A stretch of DNA of 64,000 bases from Ottowia testudinis (GTDB taxonomy: Bacteria; Pseudomonadota; Gammaproteobacteria; Burkholderiales; Burkholderiaceae_C): contig NZ_CP071796.1 in NCBI RefSeq assembly GCF_017498525.1, positions 558,001 to 622,000 on the forward strand, given 5' to 3'. A program made the translations under genes and the position numbers. Position 1 is the stretch's first letter. The number at the start of each line of letters is the position of its first letter. The notes below the pieces were generated by a model, which saw only the letters and a program-made list of their open reading frames with translations, was not told the origin of the DNA and searched no databases. Of this stretch, positions 36,077-44,764 are shown piece after piece.

Positions 36077-36712
36077 ATGAAACGTCGTGAATTCACCTTG
36101 GCCGCCACCCTGGCCGCCGTGCCTGGCCTGCTGACGCTGCCCGCCCATGCCCAATCCGGCCCTGGCTACGTCACATTGAAGGATCGCGCGCCGGTCGATG
36201 CGCCGGCCGGGCAGGTCGAGGTGATCGAGTTCTTCTCCTACGGCTGCTCGCACTGCAAGAACTTCGAGCCGATCTTCCAGGCCTGGAAGAAGGCCGCGCC
36301 TAAGGACGTGGCGGTGCGCATGGTGCACGTGAGCTTTCAGAGCAGCTTCGAGCCGCTGCAGCGCATCTACTACGCACTGGAGACGATGGGGCCGGCGGCG
36401 CTGGACAAGGTGCACGCCAAGGTGTTCGAGGCGCTGCAGACCGAGCACAAACGCCTGGACAAACCCGAAGTGCTGTTCCCCTGGATTGCTGAGCAGGGCG
36501 TTGACCGCGCCAAGTTCGAGCAAGCCTACAAGTCCTTTGGCGTCGCCAGCAAGGTGCGCCGCGCGGTGCAACTGCAAGAGGCCTACAAGGTTGAAGGCAC
36601 GCCGGCGCTCGGCATTGCCGGCAAGTACTACACCGATGGCTCGATGGCTGGCGGCTTTGAGCGCATGATCCAGATCACCAACAATCTGATCGCGCAGGAA
36701 AAAAAGAAATGA
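36077..36712 (+). CDS. dsbA: Thiol:disulfide interchange protein DsbA
   Basis: Periplasmic oxidase that introduces disulfides into secreted proteins. 211 aa with a signal peptide (residues 1-26, cleavage after AHA). Thioredoxin fold with the active-site pair Cys57-Ser-His-Cys60; the dipeptide is Ser-His, not the Pro-His of E. coli DsbA. The cis-proline loop is EGTPALGI. Third gene of argS - SPOR - dsbA, about 220 bases downstream with an R2 element between, followed by a terminator. Confidence 0.93.
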   Translation: MKRREFTLAATLAAVPGLLTLPAHAQSGPGYVTLKDRAPVDAPAGQVEVIEFFSYGCSHCKNFEPIFQAWKKAAPKDVAVRMVHVSFQSSFEPLQRIYYALETMGPAALDKVHAKVFEALQTEHKRLDKPEVLFPWIAEQGVDRAKFEQAYKSFGVASKVRRAVQLQEAYKVEGTPALGIAGKYYTDGSMAGGFERMIQITNNLIAQEKKK

Positions 36713-36753
36713 CCTCCTGAGCCGCCAGCGGCGTTTTCCCCCAGGGCATGCGC
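36713..36753 (+). repeat. Partial R2 repeat after dsbA
   Basis: Starts immediately after the dsbA TGA: CCTCCTGAGCCGCCAGCGGC, then GTTTTCCCCCAGGGCATG. It has the first two R2 blocks but not the GGCCGGGG part. Confidence 0.55.
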
Positions 36754-36776
36754 AGTGGTTGGAAGGCTCGGTCAGA

Positions 36777-36798
36777 AGCCCGCTTCGGCGGGCTTTTT
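36777..36798 (+). terminator. Rho-independent terminator after dsbA
   Basis: AGCCCGC (36777-36783), tetraloop TTCG, GCGGGCT (36788-36794) followed by TTTT. It separates dsbA from lptA. Confidence 0.9.
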
Positions 36799-36859
36799 CA
36801 CGCCTGCGGCGTGCTCCCCGTACAATCAAAGCAGCCATAAAGCAAAAAACGTGCCTTCA

Positions 36860-37501
36860 ATGACACCTTCCGTTTTCAGCCGTGCCTGCCGCTTGGGATT
36901 GGCGGCTTTGTGTGTGTGGTTCGCTGGCGCGGCCTGGGCCGAGCGCGCCGACCGCGACAAGCCGATGAACATCGAGGCCGACGCCCTGCGTTACGAAGAC
37001 CAGAAGCAGTTGTCGACCTTCACCGGCCGGGTGCTGGTGACCAAGGGCACCATCGTGATGCGCGGCGCGCGCCTGGAAGTGCGCCAGGACGCGGCGGGCA
37101 ACCAGTTTGGCGTGATGTTCGCCGAGCCCGGCAAGCGGGCGTTCTTCCGCCAGAAGCGCGAGGGCGCCGATGAATACATCGAAGGCGAGGGCGAAACCAT
37201 CGAATACGACGGCAAGACCGACGTCGTGCGCTTTATCCGACGCGCTGAAATGCGCCGACTGTCGGGTGCCACGTTACAGGATCAGGTGCTGGGCAGCGTG
37301 ATCGTCTACAACAATGTCACCGAGGTGTACACGGTGGATGGCGCGCCGCGCTCGGACGGTGCGCCGTCGGCCGCGCCGGGCGGCCGCGTGCGCGCCACGC
37401 TGGCACCGCGCAGCCCGGGAGCCGCCGGCGGGGTGCCCGGCGCGGCCCCGCCGCTGCCCTTGCGGCCGGCGCCCGCGCTGCCGCCAGGAGCGGGCCAGTG
37501 A
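36860..37501 (+). CDS. lptA: Lipopolysaccharide transport periplasmic protein LptA
   Basis: 213 aa from the ATG at 36860 (a GTG three codons earlier is possible). Signal peptide to about residue 26 (ending AAWAERAD). OstA/LptA beta-jellyroll segment: [50 protein letters not shown]. LptA bridges inner and outer membranes in LPS export. The C-terminal 45 residues are a Pro/Ala/Gly tail. The stop overlaps the lptB GTG. lptC and kdsC, often upstream, are absent. Confidence 0.92.
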   Translation: MTPSVFSRACRLGLAALCVWFAGAAWAERADRDKPMNIEADALRYEDQKQLSTFTGRVLVTKGTIVMRGARLEVRQDAAGNQFGVMFAEPGKRAFFRQKREGADEYIEGEGETIEYDGKTDVVRFIRRAEMRRLSGATLQDQVLGSVIVYNNVTEVYTVDGAPRSDGAPSAAPGGRVRATLAPRSPGAAGGVPGAAPPLPLRPAPALPPGAGQ

Positions 37502-38316
37502 GCGGGCCGGAGATCGAAGACCTGGCCTCGACCTTTACCGCCAGCGCGCCGGGCGTGCTGGCGGTGGAAACCGGCCAGAGCCTGCTGCAGGTGCGCGGCC
37601 TGCGCAAAAGCTATGGCGCGCGCCGCGTGGTGCACGACGTGTCGCTCGACGTGCGCAACGGCGAGGTGGTCGGGCTGCTGGGGCCCAACGGTGCTGGCAA
37701 GACGACGTCGTTCTACATGATCGTCGGCTTGGTGCGCGCCGACGCGGGCGGCATCGCCATCGACGGGCAGGCGATCGAGCACATGCCGATTCACCAGCGC
37801 TCGCGCCTGGGCCTGTCCTATCTGCCGCAGGAAGCGTCGATTTTCCGCAAGCTGACCGTCGCCGAGAACGTGCGCGCCGTGCTGGAGCTGCAGCGCGGCC
37901 CCGATGGCCATCCGCTGTCGCGCGCCGAGATCGAGCGCCGCCTGACCGAGCTGCTGGAGCAGCTGCACGTCAACTCCCTGCGCGACTCGCCCGCGCCCTC
38001 GCTCTCGGGCGGCGAGCGGCGGCGCGTGGAAATCGCCCGCGCGCTGGCGACGCAGCCGCGCTTCATCCTGCTGGACGAGCCGTTTGCCGGCATCGACCCG
38101 ATCGCCGTCATCGAGATTCAGCGCATCATCGCCTTCCTGAAAAGCCGCGGCATCGGCGTGCTGATCACCGACCACAACGTGCGCGAGACGCTGGGCATTT
38201 GCGACCACGCGGTCATCATCAGCGAGGGGCGCGTGCTGACCACCGGCACGCCGGCCGAGATCGTGGCCGACCCGGATGTGCGGCGTGTCTATCTCGGCGA
38301 GCATTTCAGGCTGTGA
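37498..38316 (+). CDS. lptB: LPS export ABC transporter ATPase LptB
   Basis: 272 aa. Walker [12 protein letters not shown]-loop LPQEASIF, signature [15 protein letters not shown], Walker [14 protein letters not shown] and switch His in ITDHNVRET. It powers LptB2FG extraction of LPS from the inner membrane. The GTG start overlaps the lptA stop (GTGA). About 25 N-terminal residues precede the usual LptB start. An R2 repeat follows the stop and rpoN comes next. Confidence 0.95.
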   Translation: MSGPEIEDLASTFTASAPGVLAVETGQSLLQVRGLRKSYGARRVVHDVSLDVRNGEVVGLLGPNGAGKTTSFYMIVGLVRADAGGIAIDGQAIEHMPIHQRSRLGLSYLPQEASIFRKLTVAENVRAVLELQRGPDGHPLSRAEIERRLTELLEQLHVNSLRDSPAPSLSGGERRRVEIARALATQPRFILLDEPFAGIDPIAVIEIQRIIAFLKSRGIGVLITDHNVRETLGICDHAVIISEGRVLTTGTPAEIVADPDVRRVYLGEHFRL

Positions 38317-38420
38317 TGATCCCCCTGTGTCGCCCGCGGCGCCTTGCCCCGCCAGGGGAGGATGCCAGTGGCCGGGCCAAGCTTGCCGCGCGGCGTCCCC
38401 GGGTGGCCCGCCGCGCGGCC
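38317..38420 (+). repeat. R2 stop-anchored GC-rich repeat
   Basis: Begins after the lptB TGA: TGATCCCCCTGTGTCGCC, CGCGGCGCCTTGCCCC, GATGCCAGTGGCCGGGCC, then a diverged end CCCGCCGCGCGGCC. It fills the whole lptB-rpoN spacer. Confidence 0.65.
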
Positions 38421-38443
38421 GTTCGATCTGTGGGTGACGCGGC

Positions 38444-40024
38444 GTGAAACCGGGGCTGTCTCTCCGCGTCTCGCAGCATTTGGCGCTCACGCCGCAACTG
38501 CAGCAGTCGATTCGGCTGCTGCAACTGTCCACGCTCGAGCTGGCAAGCGAGGTCGAGCAGATGCTCGACGACAACCCCTTTCTGGAGCGCGGCGACGACA
38601 GCGCGCCGCGCGAGGAATTCGGCCTGACACGTGCCGACGCGCGCGTCAGCGACGGCGATCGAATTCAAGAGACTGCTACAGAAAACGAAGCTGCTGGCGA
38701 TGATTCCACAAGCGCTGAATCCGGTTTTGATGCTGAATCCTCCGTGCCCGACAGCTGGGAGGGCGATGGCAGCGTCGAACTGCGGCCCGACGACGGTGAA
38801 TGGGGCGGCGATGCCCCGGCCCGCGCCAACAATCTGGGCGACGACGACGAACTCGACCCCGGCGAGCGTGGCGGCGGCCAGGAGTCGCTGGCCGAGCACC
38901 TGAGCCGCCAGGCCTTGTCGCTGCGCCTGTCGCCCGAGGACACGGCGGCACTGCGCTTTCTGATCGAATCGCTGAACGACGATGGCTACCTTGAGGACTC
39001 GCTGGCCCAGCTTGCCGCCACGCTGACCGATACCGACGACGACCTGGAGCATCTGGAGGAGCTGGTGCATCGATTCACGATGGCCTTGAAGCTGCTGCAA
39101 TCGCTGGAGCCGGCGGGCGTGGGCGCGCGCCACCTCGCCGAGTGCCTGGCGCTGCAGCTGAAAAGCCGCCAGGCCGAGCGCGATGTGGGGGCCGATGAGC
39201 GGGCCGACATCGCCGTCGCGCTGAAAATTTGCGCGCAGCACGGGGCTGTCGACCTGCTGGCCCGGCGCGACGCCAAGCGCCTGGCGCAGCTCACATGCGA
39301 AAGCGAAGCCGCGGTGCGCGGCGCCATGGCGCGCATTGGCCGGCTCGACCCCAAGCCGGGCCGCCAGTTTGCCGACGTCGAGCGCAATGCCATCGTGCCC
39401 GACGTCATCGTCTCCAGCGCCGGCGGTGGCGGTCAAGCGCGCTTTCGCGTGCAGCTCAACCCCGACGTCATGCCCAAGTTGCGCGTGCACGACGTCTATG
39501 CCAACGCACTGCGGGGCGGCAAGGGCGGAGACAACCACCAGGCGCTCGCCCAGCGCTTGCAGGAGGCGCGCTGGTTCATCAAGAACATCCAGCAGCGCTT
39601 CGACACCATCTTGCGCGTGTCGCAGGCCATCGTCGCGCGGCAGAGCAATTTTTTCATCCATGGCGAGGTGGCGATGCGGCCCATGGTGCAGCGCGAGCTG
39701 GCCGACGAACTGGGCGTGCACGAATCCACCATCAGCCGCGTGACGACCGCCAAGTACATGGCCACGCCGCGCGGCACTTTCGAGCTGAAATATTTCTTCG
39801 GTTCGGCGCTTGGCACCGAAGCCGGCGGCAACGCCAGCAGCACGGCGGTGCGCGCGCTCATCAAGCAGCTGATCGCCGCCGAAGACCCGGCCAAGCCGCT
39901 GTCCGACAGCCAACTCGCCGAGATGCTGAAAGAGCAGGGCATCGACTGCGCGCGCCGCACGGTGGCCAAATACCGCGAAGGCCTGCGCATCCCGGTGGCG
40001 ACCCTGCGCAAAATCGTCGCCTGA
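38444..40024 (+). CDS. rpoN: RNA polymerase sigma-54 factor
   Basis: 526 aa from a GTG start (MKPGLSLRVSQHLALTPQLQ). Region I is Gln/Leu-rich (QQSIRLLQLSTLELASEVEQ); region II is a long acidic linker (about 50-145); region III contains the core-binding part, the HTH (ELGVHESTISRVTTAKYM) and the RpoN box ARRTVAKYRE near the end. Linker residues about 77-98 (ATENEAAGDDSTSAESGFDA) are a degenerate R1 element in frame. Location after lptB is conserved, but the usual hpf gene is not downstream. Confidence 0.95.
   Translation: MKPGLSLRVSQHLALTPQLQQSIRLLQLSTLELASEVEQMLDDNPFLERGDDSAPREEFGLTRADARVSDGDRIQETATENEAAGDDSTSAESGFDAESSVPDSWEGDGSVELRPDDGEWGGDAPARANNLGDDDELDPGERGGGQESLAEHLSRQALSLRLSPEDTAALRFLIESLNDDGYLEDSLAQLAATLTDTDDDLEHLEELVHRFTMALKLLQSLEPAGVGARHLAECLALQLKSRQAERDVGADERADIAVALKICAQHGAVDLLARRDAKRLAQLTCESEAAVRGAMARIGRLDPKPGRQFADVERNAIVPDVIVSSAGGGGQARFRVQLNPDVMPKLRVHDVYANALRGGKGGDNHQALAQRLQEARWFIKNIQQRFDTILRVSQAIVARQSNFFIHGEVAMRPMVQRELADELGVHESTISRVTTAKYMATPRGTFELKYFFGSALGTEAGGNASSTAVRALIKQLIAAEDPAKPLSDSQLAEMLKEQGIDCARRTVAKYREGLRIPVATLRKIVA
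38674..38736 (+). repeat. Degenerate R1 element inside rpoN
   Basis: GCTACAGAAAACGAAGCTGC, TGGCGATGATTCC, ACAAGCGCTGAATCCGG, TTTTGATGCTGAA follows the R1 layout with substitutions in the left hairpin arm. It encodes part of the acidic region II linker, the most variable part of sigma-54. Confidence 0.55.
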
Positions 40025-40101
40025 CGGGCAGCAGCCATCTTCGTGCGCTATGTCGTCCGACATAGCGGTGCCGAACGCCCGCCGGTTAAACTGAGCTTCT
40101 C

Positions 40102-40734
40102 ATGTCCGCCTTATCCCCTGCTGCCGAGTACGCGGAACACTTCGGCGGTCATGGTGGCTTGCGCGCCGAGCTGCGCGCCGCCACCACCGCGCTGCACGCG
40201 CGCATCGATGTGGCCATGCCGCTGGCCCGCCGGGCGCCCGATCTGGCCGATTATCTTGAACACCTGCTGCTGTTGCGCGACTGGCTGAGCGCGCTGCGGT
40301 GCGCGCTGCCCGGCTTGCCGGGGATGGGCGGCGAATACGAGGCGGTGATTGCCGATGCCGAGCTGGCGGCCACGCTGACCGGCCAGGCCGTGCCGCCGTT
40401 CAACCCCACGCCGGCGCCGGAGGCGGCCGCCCTGCGTGCGCTGGATGCTGGCCCGCACGCCGCTGCCGCGCGCCTGGGCGTGCGCTACGTGATCGAGGGC
40501 TCGCACCTGGGCGGCAAGGTGCTGCGCCGCCGCTGGAGCGAGCGCCTGGCGCCGCACCCCTTGAATTATCTGAACGCCGGCGGCGGCAGCCGGTGGGCGG
40601 CCTTCTTGACCGAGTTGGCGGGCCGCGCCTGGACCGCCGGCGAGCGCGCGGCCGCGTGCCGCGGCGCCGTGCTGGCGTTCGAGCTGTTGCAGCGCGGCGC
40701 CGCCGAACCGGCTGCTGCTGAAAGGGCTTCATGA
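40102..40734 (+). CDS. bphO: Heme oxygenase, BphO type
   Basis: 210 aa. Opens heme to biliverdin, iron and CO. His32 in TTALHARID fits the proximal heme ligand, and the distal helix signature appears as YVIEGSHLGGKVL. It overlaps the start of the phytochrome gene by 4 bases (ATGA), the usual bphO-bphP arrangement in which the oxygenase supplies the biliverdin chromophore. No heme uptake genes are near. Confidence 0.9.
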   Translation: MSALSPAAEYAEHFGGHGGLRAELRAATTALHARIDVAMPLARRAPDLADYLEHLLLLRDWLSALRCALPGLPGMGGEYEAVIADAELAATLTGQAVPPFNPTPAPEAAALRALDAGPHAAAARLGVRYVIEGSHLGGKVLRRRWSERLAPHPLNYLNAGGGSRWAAFLTELAGRAWTAGERAAACRGAVLAFELLQRGAAEPAAAERAS

Positions 40735-42878
40735 ACGCTCCCCGTGATCTGCCCGAAACCGGTGCGCCGCGGTCCGTCGACTTGAGCAACTGCGACCGTG
40801 AGCCGATTCATATCCCCGGACTGATTCAGCCGCACGGCGCCCTGTTGGCACTGGATGCCGAGCTGCGCGTGGCCTACGCCAGTGACAACCTGGCCGAGCT
40901 GTTGCCGGGCGCGCCGGCGTTGGGCGAGGTGCTGACGCCTGCGCATTTCGAAGATGCGGCGGTGTACGCCTTGCTGACGCAGGTGGCCGCCCTGGCGCCG
41001 GTCGATGTGCTGCAGGAGCGCCATGCGCTCATCGAGGCGGGGGGCCGCGCCTTCGATCTGCTGGTTCACCAGTCTCACGCCTGGGTGATGGCCGAATTCG
41101 AGTTGCGTCAGTCCAGCGCGGGGCGCTACGACGAAGGGGCGGCCTTGTACGCCGTCGTCAAGCGCTTCCGTCAGCAGCCCGATGTGCTCGGCCTGCTGCA
41201 GGAGGCCGTGCGCGCCGTGCGCGAGCTGACCGGCTTCGATCGCGTGATGGCCTATTGTTTCCGGGCCGACGACAGCGGCGACGTGGTGGCCGAGGAGCGC
41301 GTGGACGCGCTGGAGCCCTATCTCGGCCAGCGCTTTCCCGCCAGCGACATTCCGGCCCAGGCGCGGCGCCTGTACACCGAGAACACCATGCGGCTGATCG
41401 CCGACGTGGGCAGCGCGCCGGTGCCGGTGCGCGCGGCGCCCGGCGTGGGCCAGCCGCTCGACATGAGCCACGGCGTGCTGCGCAGCGTGTCGCCGATTCA
41501 CATCGAGTACCTGCAGAACATCGGCGTTGGCGCCTCGATGAGTCTGTCGATCGTGCTGGGCGGCCGGTTGTGGGGCATGCTGGCCTGTCACCACCGCACG
41601 CCACGCCAGGTGCCGTATGCCATGCGCGCCGTATGCGATGTGCTGGCGCACCTGCTGGCAGCCCATGTGCGCGCGCATCTCACGGCCGAGCAAGCGCAAG
41701 AGGAGCGCCTCCACGAGCGCTTGCGCGCCCGCGTCCTTGATCAGGTGCAGTACGCCGTGCAGCCGGCGCAAGTGTTGATGGCCGAAGCGGCGGAGATCGC
41801 GCGCGTGTTCCGGGCCGACGCGGTGCTGGCCACCAACCACGCGGGGCTCCACTGCCACGGCGATGTGCCCGTCACCTTGCGATCGCACCTGCTGCGCTGG
41901 CTGACCGAGCAAGAGCTGGCCGGCGAGCCGGTCTTGGTCACCTCGTCCATCGCCGACATGGCGCCTGGGTTGCGCGAGCACCTGAGCGGCTGGGCCGGGT
42001 TGCTGGCCATCAGCTACCAGCCGCGCGCGCAAGCCGCGCTGGTGTTGTTGCGGCGCGAGCAAACCGAAACCATCGACTGGGGCCACCACCCCGCCAAGGC
42101 CACGGTGATCGGCCCCCTGGGCCCGCGCCTGACGCCGCCGGGCTCCTTCGAACTGTGGCGTGAAACCGTGCGCCACCGTGCCGAACCCTGGACGGCCATG
42201 CAGGTGGCTGCCATGGGCCAGCTGCGCGCCGACCTGAGCCGGATCGTGGTCACCCGAATGGCCGAGCTGGAGCGCCAGCGCGCCGCCGTCGCATCGGTGC
42301 TGGACGACAGCGGCCGCCAGACCGGGCTGCCCGACGACGCGGGCCGCATGGAGCGCTTGCTGCGCCAGGGGCTCGAATTCGGCCTGCTGCGCCAGGGCCG
42401 CATGGCGCTGGCGCGCCAGCCGCTCGACGTGGCCGCGCTGGTGGCTGGGCGGCTGGAGGCCGCCCAGCGCCGCCACGGCGGCATCGCGGCGTTCCTCGAG
42501 CGGCCGGGCAAGCCGCCCCATCACACGCCCGTCAACGTCAGCGGCGATCGGGTGCGGCTTGAGCAGTTGGTTGACAACCTGCTCGACAACGCCGCGCAGC
42601 ATGGTGCCGTCGGCGAGGCGCTGGTGATCCGCGTCGACGTGGTGGATGCCTTCGCGGTCATTGAAGTCAGCAACATCAGCCCCCCGATGGATCCACAGAT
42701 GGTGACCGCGCTGTTCGACCCGCTGGTGTCCCCTGCGGTGGTCGATGCCAGCTCCGGCCTGGGTTACGGCCTGTACATCAGCCAAGCCGTCGCCGTGGCG
42801 CACGGGGGCGACCTGGCTTACACCTACGACGACCCCTTCGTCACCATGACGGCGCGGCTGCCCCTCGCCCTGCCCTGA
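40731..42878 (+). CDS. bphP: Bacteriophytochrome with degenerate kinase half
   Basis: 715 aa red/far-red sensor: PAS (about 18-120), GAF (about 140-310), PHY (about 320-500), then a histidine-kinase-like region. Biliverdin-attachment Cys21 is in DLSNCDREPIHIPG, and PASDIP with Asp206 is intact. Two oddities: the PHY tongue motif PRxSF reads PPGSF (Pro470 in place of the arginine that salt-bridges Asp206 in the far-red state), and no H-box His-Glu/Asp-Leu-Arg is visible between the PHY domain and the ATPase (about 505-560), although the N-box DNLLDNAAQHG and the GLGYGLYIS G2 box are present. No response regulator gene is adjacent. Confidence 0.88.
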   Translation: MNAPRDLPETGAPRSVDLSNCDREPIHIPGLIQPHGALLALDAELRVAYASDNLAELLPGAPALGEVLTPAHFEDAAVYALLTQVAALAPVDVLQERHALIEAGGRAFDLLVHQSHAWVMAEFELRQSSAGRYDEGAALYAVVKRFRQQPDVLGLLQEAVRAVRELTGFDRVMAYCFRADDSGDVVAEERVDALEPYLGQRFPASDIPAQARRLYTENTMRLIADVGSAPVPVRAAPGVGQPLDMSHGVLRSVSPIHIEYLQNIGVGASMSLSIVLGGRLWGMLACHHRTPRQVPYAMRAVCDVLAHLLAAHVRAHLTAEQAQEERLHERLRARVLDQVQYAVQPAQVLMAEAAEIARVFRADAVLATNHAGLHCHGDVPVTLRSHLLRWLTEQELAGEPVLVTSSIADMAPGLREHLSGWAGLLAISYQPRAQAALVLLRREQTETIDWGHHPAKATVIGPLGPRLTPPGSFELWRETVRHRAEPWTAMQVAAMGQLRADLSRIVVTRMAELERQRAAVASVLDDSGRQTGLPDDAGRMERLLRQGLEFGLLRQGRMALARQPLDVAALVAGRLEAAQRRHGGIAAFLERPGKPPHHTPVNVSGDRVRLEQLVDNLLDNAAQHGAVGEALVIRVDVVDAFAVIEVSNISPPMDPQMVTALFDPLVSPAVVDASSGLGYGLYISQAVAVAHGGDLAYTYDDPFVTMTARLPLALP

Positions 42879-42923
42879 CACAATCGGGTGCCAGCGCCCG
42901 CGGTGGCGCGCCCATCCGACGAC

Positions 42924-44246
42924 ATGACACCCCTGACCCTGTTTTTGCCCTGCGCCGCCGGCGTGGAGGGCTACCTCGCCGACGAAGTGCACGGGCTCAC
43001 CGGGCTGGCCGGTGACGATCTGCTCACCGTGCGCGGCGGCGTGCGCGTGCGCGGCGACTGGGCACTGGTCATGCGCCTGAACCTGCACAGCCGCCTGGCG
43101 CAGCGCGTGCTGATCGAACTGGCTCACGGCCCCTACGGTGACGAACACGATTTGTACGCTTTGGCCGCCAGCGTGGCGTGGGAAGACTGGTTCAGCCCGC
43201 GCCAGACCTTCCGCGTCGACGTCACCGCGCAGGCCAGCCCGCTCAAGAGCCTGAACTTCGCCACCCTGCGCGTCAAGGACGCCGTGGCCGACCGTTTCCG
43301 CGAGCGCGCCGGCGGCGTGCGGCCCAGCATCGACACCCGCGCGCCCGACGTGCGCGTGCAGGCCCATCTGGGCCCCGCCGAAGCCACGCTTTACATCGAC
43401 ACCAGCGGCGAGCCGCTGTTCAAGCGTGGCTGGCGCCAGGACAAGGGCGACGCGCCGCTGAAGGAAACCCTGGCCGCCGCCATGCTCGCCGCCAGCGGTT
43501 GGTGGCAGCCGGCCGAGCGGCGGGTGAGCGATCTGCCCCTGTACGACCCGTGCTGCGGCAGCGGCACCATCGTCATCGAAGCGGCGCAGCTGCGCTTGGG
43601 GCTGCCCGCCGGCGGCCAGCGGCGCTTTGCCTTCGAGCGCCTCAAGCCGTTGGACCCCGCGCGGTGGAATGCTATCAAAACAGAAGCTGCTCGCGCTTAT
43701 CGGACGGGCGCTACGGGCCAATTTGATTCAAAGGATGCCACGATTCACGTATTCGGCAGCGACGTCGCGCACCGCATGGTTGACTTCGCGCAGCGCAACG
43801 CCGAGCGCGCCGGCGTCGCCCACGCGGTGCAACTGCGCGGCGGCGACGCGCTGCAGCGCATGCCGCCCACCGTGCGGCCCGGCGTGCTGCTGATGAACCC
43901 ACCGTATGGCGAACGCATTGCCGCCGCGGGCGTGGCGGGGGTGCGTGCGGGCGGGCGCGAAGCGTTTCAAAGCGGCCCGCTGGGGCGGGCGCGCGACGCG
44001 GCGCCGGACGATGCGAACGCCGGCGATGAATTTTTCGCCCGCCTGGCCGCGCACTGGAAGGGCCACTACGCCGGCTGGGCGGCCTGGTTGCTCACGCCAG
44101 ATCTGAAACTGCCGGGCCGGCTGCGCCTGAAGGAATCGCGCCGCGTGCCGCTGTGGAACGGGCCGATCGAATGCCGCTTGTTCCGCTTCGATCTGACCGC
44201 CAGGCAACGCGGCGATTCAGAGCCCAAAACGCCCCCCAGCGCTTGA
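42924..44246 (+). CDS. rlmL: THUMP-domain 23S rRNA (guanine-N2) methyltransferase, RlmL N-half type
   Basis: 440 aa from the ATG at 42924 (a GTG at 42888 is an alternative). N-terminal ferredoxin-like/THUMP region (about 1-160), then a Rossmann methyltransferase with YDPCCGSGTIVIEAA (motif I) and the catalytic MNPPYGERI. It corresponds to the RlmL half of E. coli RlmKL, methylating G2445 of 23S rRNA; the RlmK half is absent, as in many betaproteobacteria. An R1 element is inserted in frame (NAIKTEAARAYRTGATGQ, 43671-43733) between motif I and the catalytic motif. Confidence 0.87.
   Translation: MTPLTLFLPCAAGVEGYLADEVHGLTGLAGDDLLTVRGGVRVRGDWALVMRLNLHSRLAQRVLIELAHGPYGDEHDLYALAASVAWEDWFSPRQTFRVDVTAQASPLKSLNFATLRVKDAVADRFRERAGGVRPSIDTRAPDVRVQAHLGPAEATLYIDTSGEPLFKRGWRQDKGDAPLKETLAAAMLAASGWWQPAERRVSDLPLYDPCCGSGTIVIEAAQLRLGLPAGGQRRFAFERLKPLDPARWNAIKTEAARAYRTGATGQFDSKDATIHVFGSDVAHRMVDFAQRNAERAGVAHAVQLRGGDALQRMPPTVRPGVLLMNPPYGERIAAAGVAGVRAGGREAFQSGPLGRARDAAPDDANAGDEFFARLAAHWKGHYAGWAAWLLTPDLKLPGRLRLKESRRVPLWNGPIECRLFRFDLTARQRGDSEPKTPPSA
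43671..43733 (+). repeat. R1 palindromic element inside rlmL
   Basis: Almost full-length forward copy: GCTATCAAAACAGAAGCTG, CTCGCGCTTATCGG, ACGGGCGCTACGGGCC, AATTTGATTCAAA. It is read in frame in the methyltransferase domain. Confidence 0.88.
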
Positions 44247-44280
44247 TGGACAAGCGCGAGAAGCTCCTGATTGAATAGCA
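44222..44280 (-). repeat. R1 element at the rlmL end / PIN gene start
   Basis: Reverse copy: GCCCAAAACGCCCCCC tail, AGCGCTTGATGGACAAGCGC hairpin, GAGAAGCTCCTGATTGAATAG end. It provides the last codons and TGA of rlmL (TGA at 44244-44246) and ends just before the PIN gene. Confidence 0.8.
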
Positions 44281-44282
44281 AC

Positions 44283-44720
44283 GTGGAGGATGCGCTCAGC
44301 TCCGCCGCGACACCGGGCGCCGTCGTCATCGACACCAACGTCGCGCTCGACCTGCTGGTGTTTGGCGACCCGGCCGTTCAGGCGCTGCACGCCGCCTTGC
44401 GCGCTGGCACGCTGCGCTGGCTGTCGACGGCGGACATGAGGGCCGAACTCGCGCGCGTGCTGCACTACCCACGCATCGCGCCGCGGCTGGCGGCCGCTGG
44501 CCTGCACGAGGGCAGCGTGCTGGCTGGTTTTGACGCGCTGACCGTGCGCGTGCCCGCGCCGCCGCCCTGCGCGGCCCGCTGCCGCGACCCGGACGACCAG
44601 CCCTTCATCGACTTGGCGGTGCACTGTTGTGCCACGCTGCTGAGCAAGGACGCGTGCGTGTTGGGGTTGGCGCGCCACCTGGCGCCACTGGGGGTCACGG
44701 TGCGGCGCCGTTGGCCATGA
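44283..44720 (+). CDS. PIN-domain protein, putative toxin-type ribonuclease
   Basis: 145 aa from a GTG at 44283; an in-frame TTG at 44271 lies inside the R1 repeat. PIN fold with the acidic residues VIDTNVALD near the start, a central Glu (MRAELARVL) and CRDPDDQPFIDLA. It belongs to the COG1569-like group annotated as putative toxin-antitoxin system toxin components. No antitoxin gene precedes it, since rlmL is immediately upstream, so it is an orphan and may not be a toxin. A terminator follows. Confidence 0.7.
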   Translation: MEDALSSAATPGAVVIDTNVALDLLVFGDPAVQALHAALRAGTLRWLSTADMRAELARVLHYPRIAPRLAAAGLHEGSVLAGFDALTVRVPAPPPCAARCRDPDDQPFIDLAVHCCATLLSKDACVLGLARHLAPLGVTVRRRWP

Positions 44721-44723
44721 AAA

Positions 44724-44745
44724 AAGCGCCTTTCAGGCGCCTTTT
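44724..44745. terminator. Bidirectional terminator between PIN gene and livM
   Basis: GCGCCT (44726-44731), loop TTC, AGGCGC (44735-44740), with A-rich sequence on the left and CTTTT on the right, between two convergent genes. Confidence 0.75.
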
Positions 44746-44764
44746 GACCTGCGTGCCCGGCGGC

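Noticed and set aside
41158-41604. Arg/Ala-rich open frame inside the phytochrome gene
   Set aside because: Complement of the GAF domain coding sequence; low-complexity composition and no motif.
44271-44282. TTG at 44271 as the start of the PIN-domain gene
   Set aside because: It lies inside the R1 repeat; the GTG at 44283 just outside it is more likely, although the repeat-derived start cannot be excluded.
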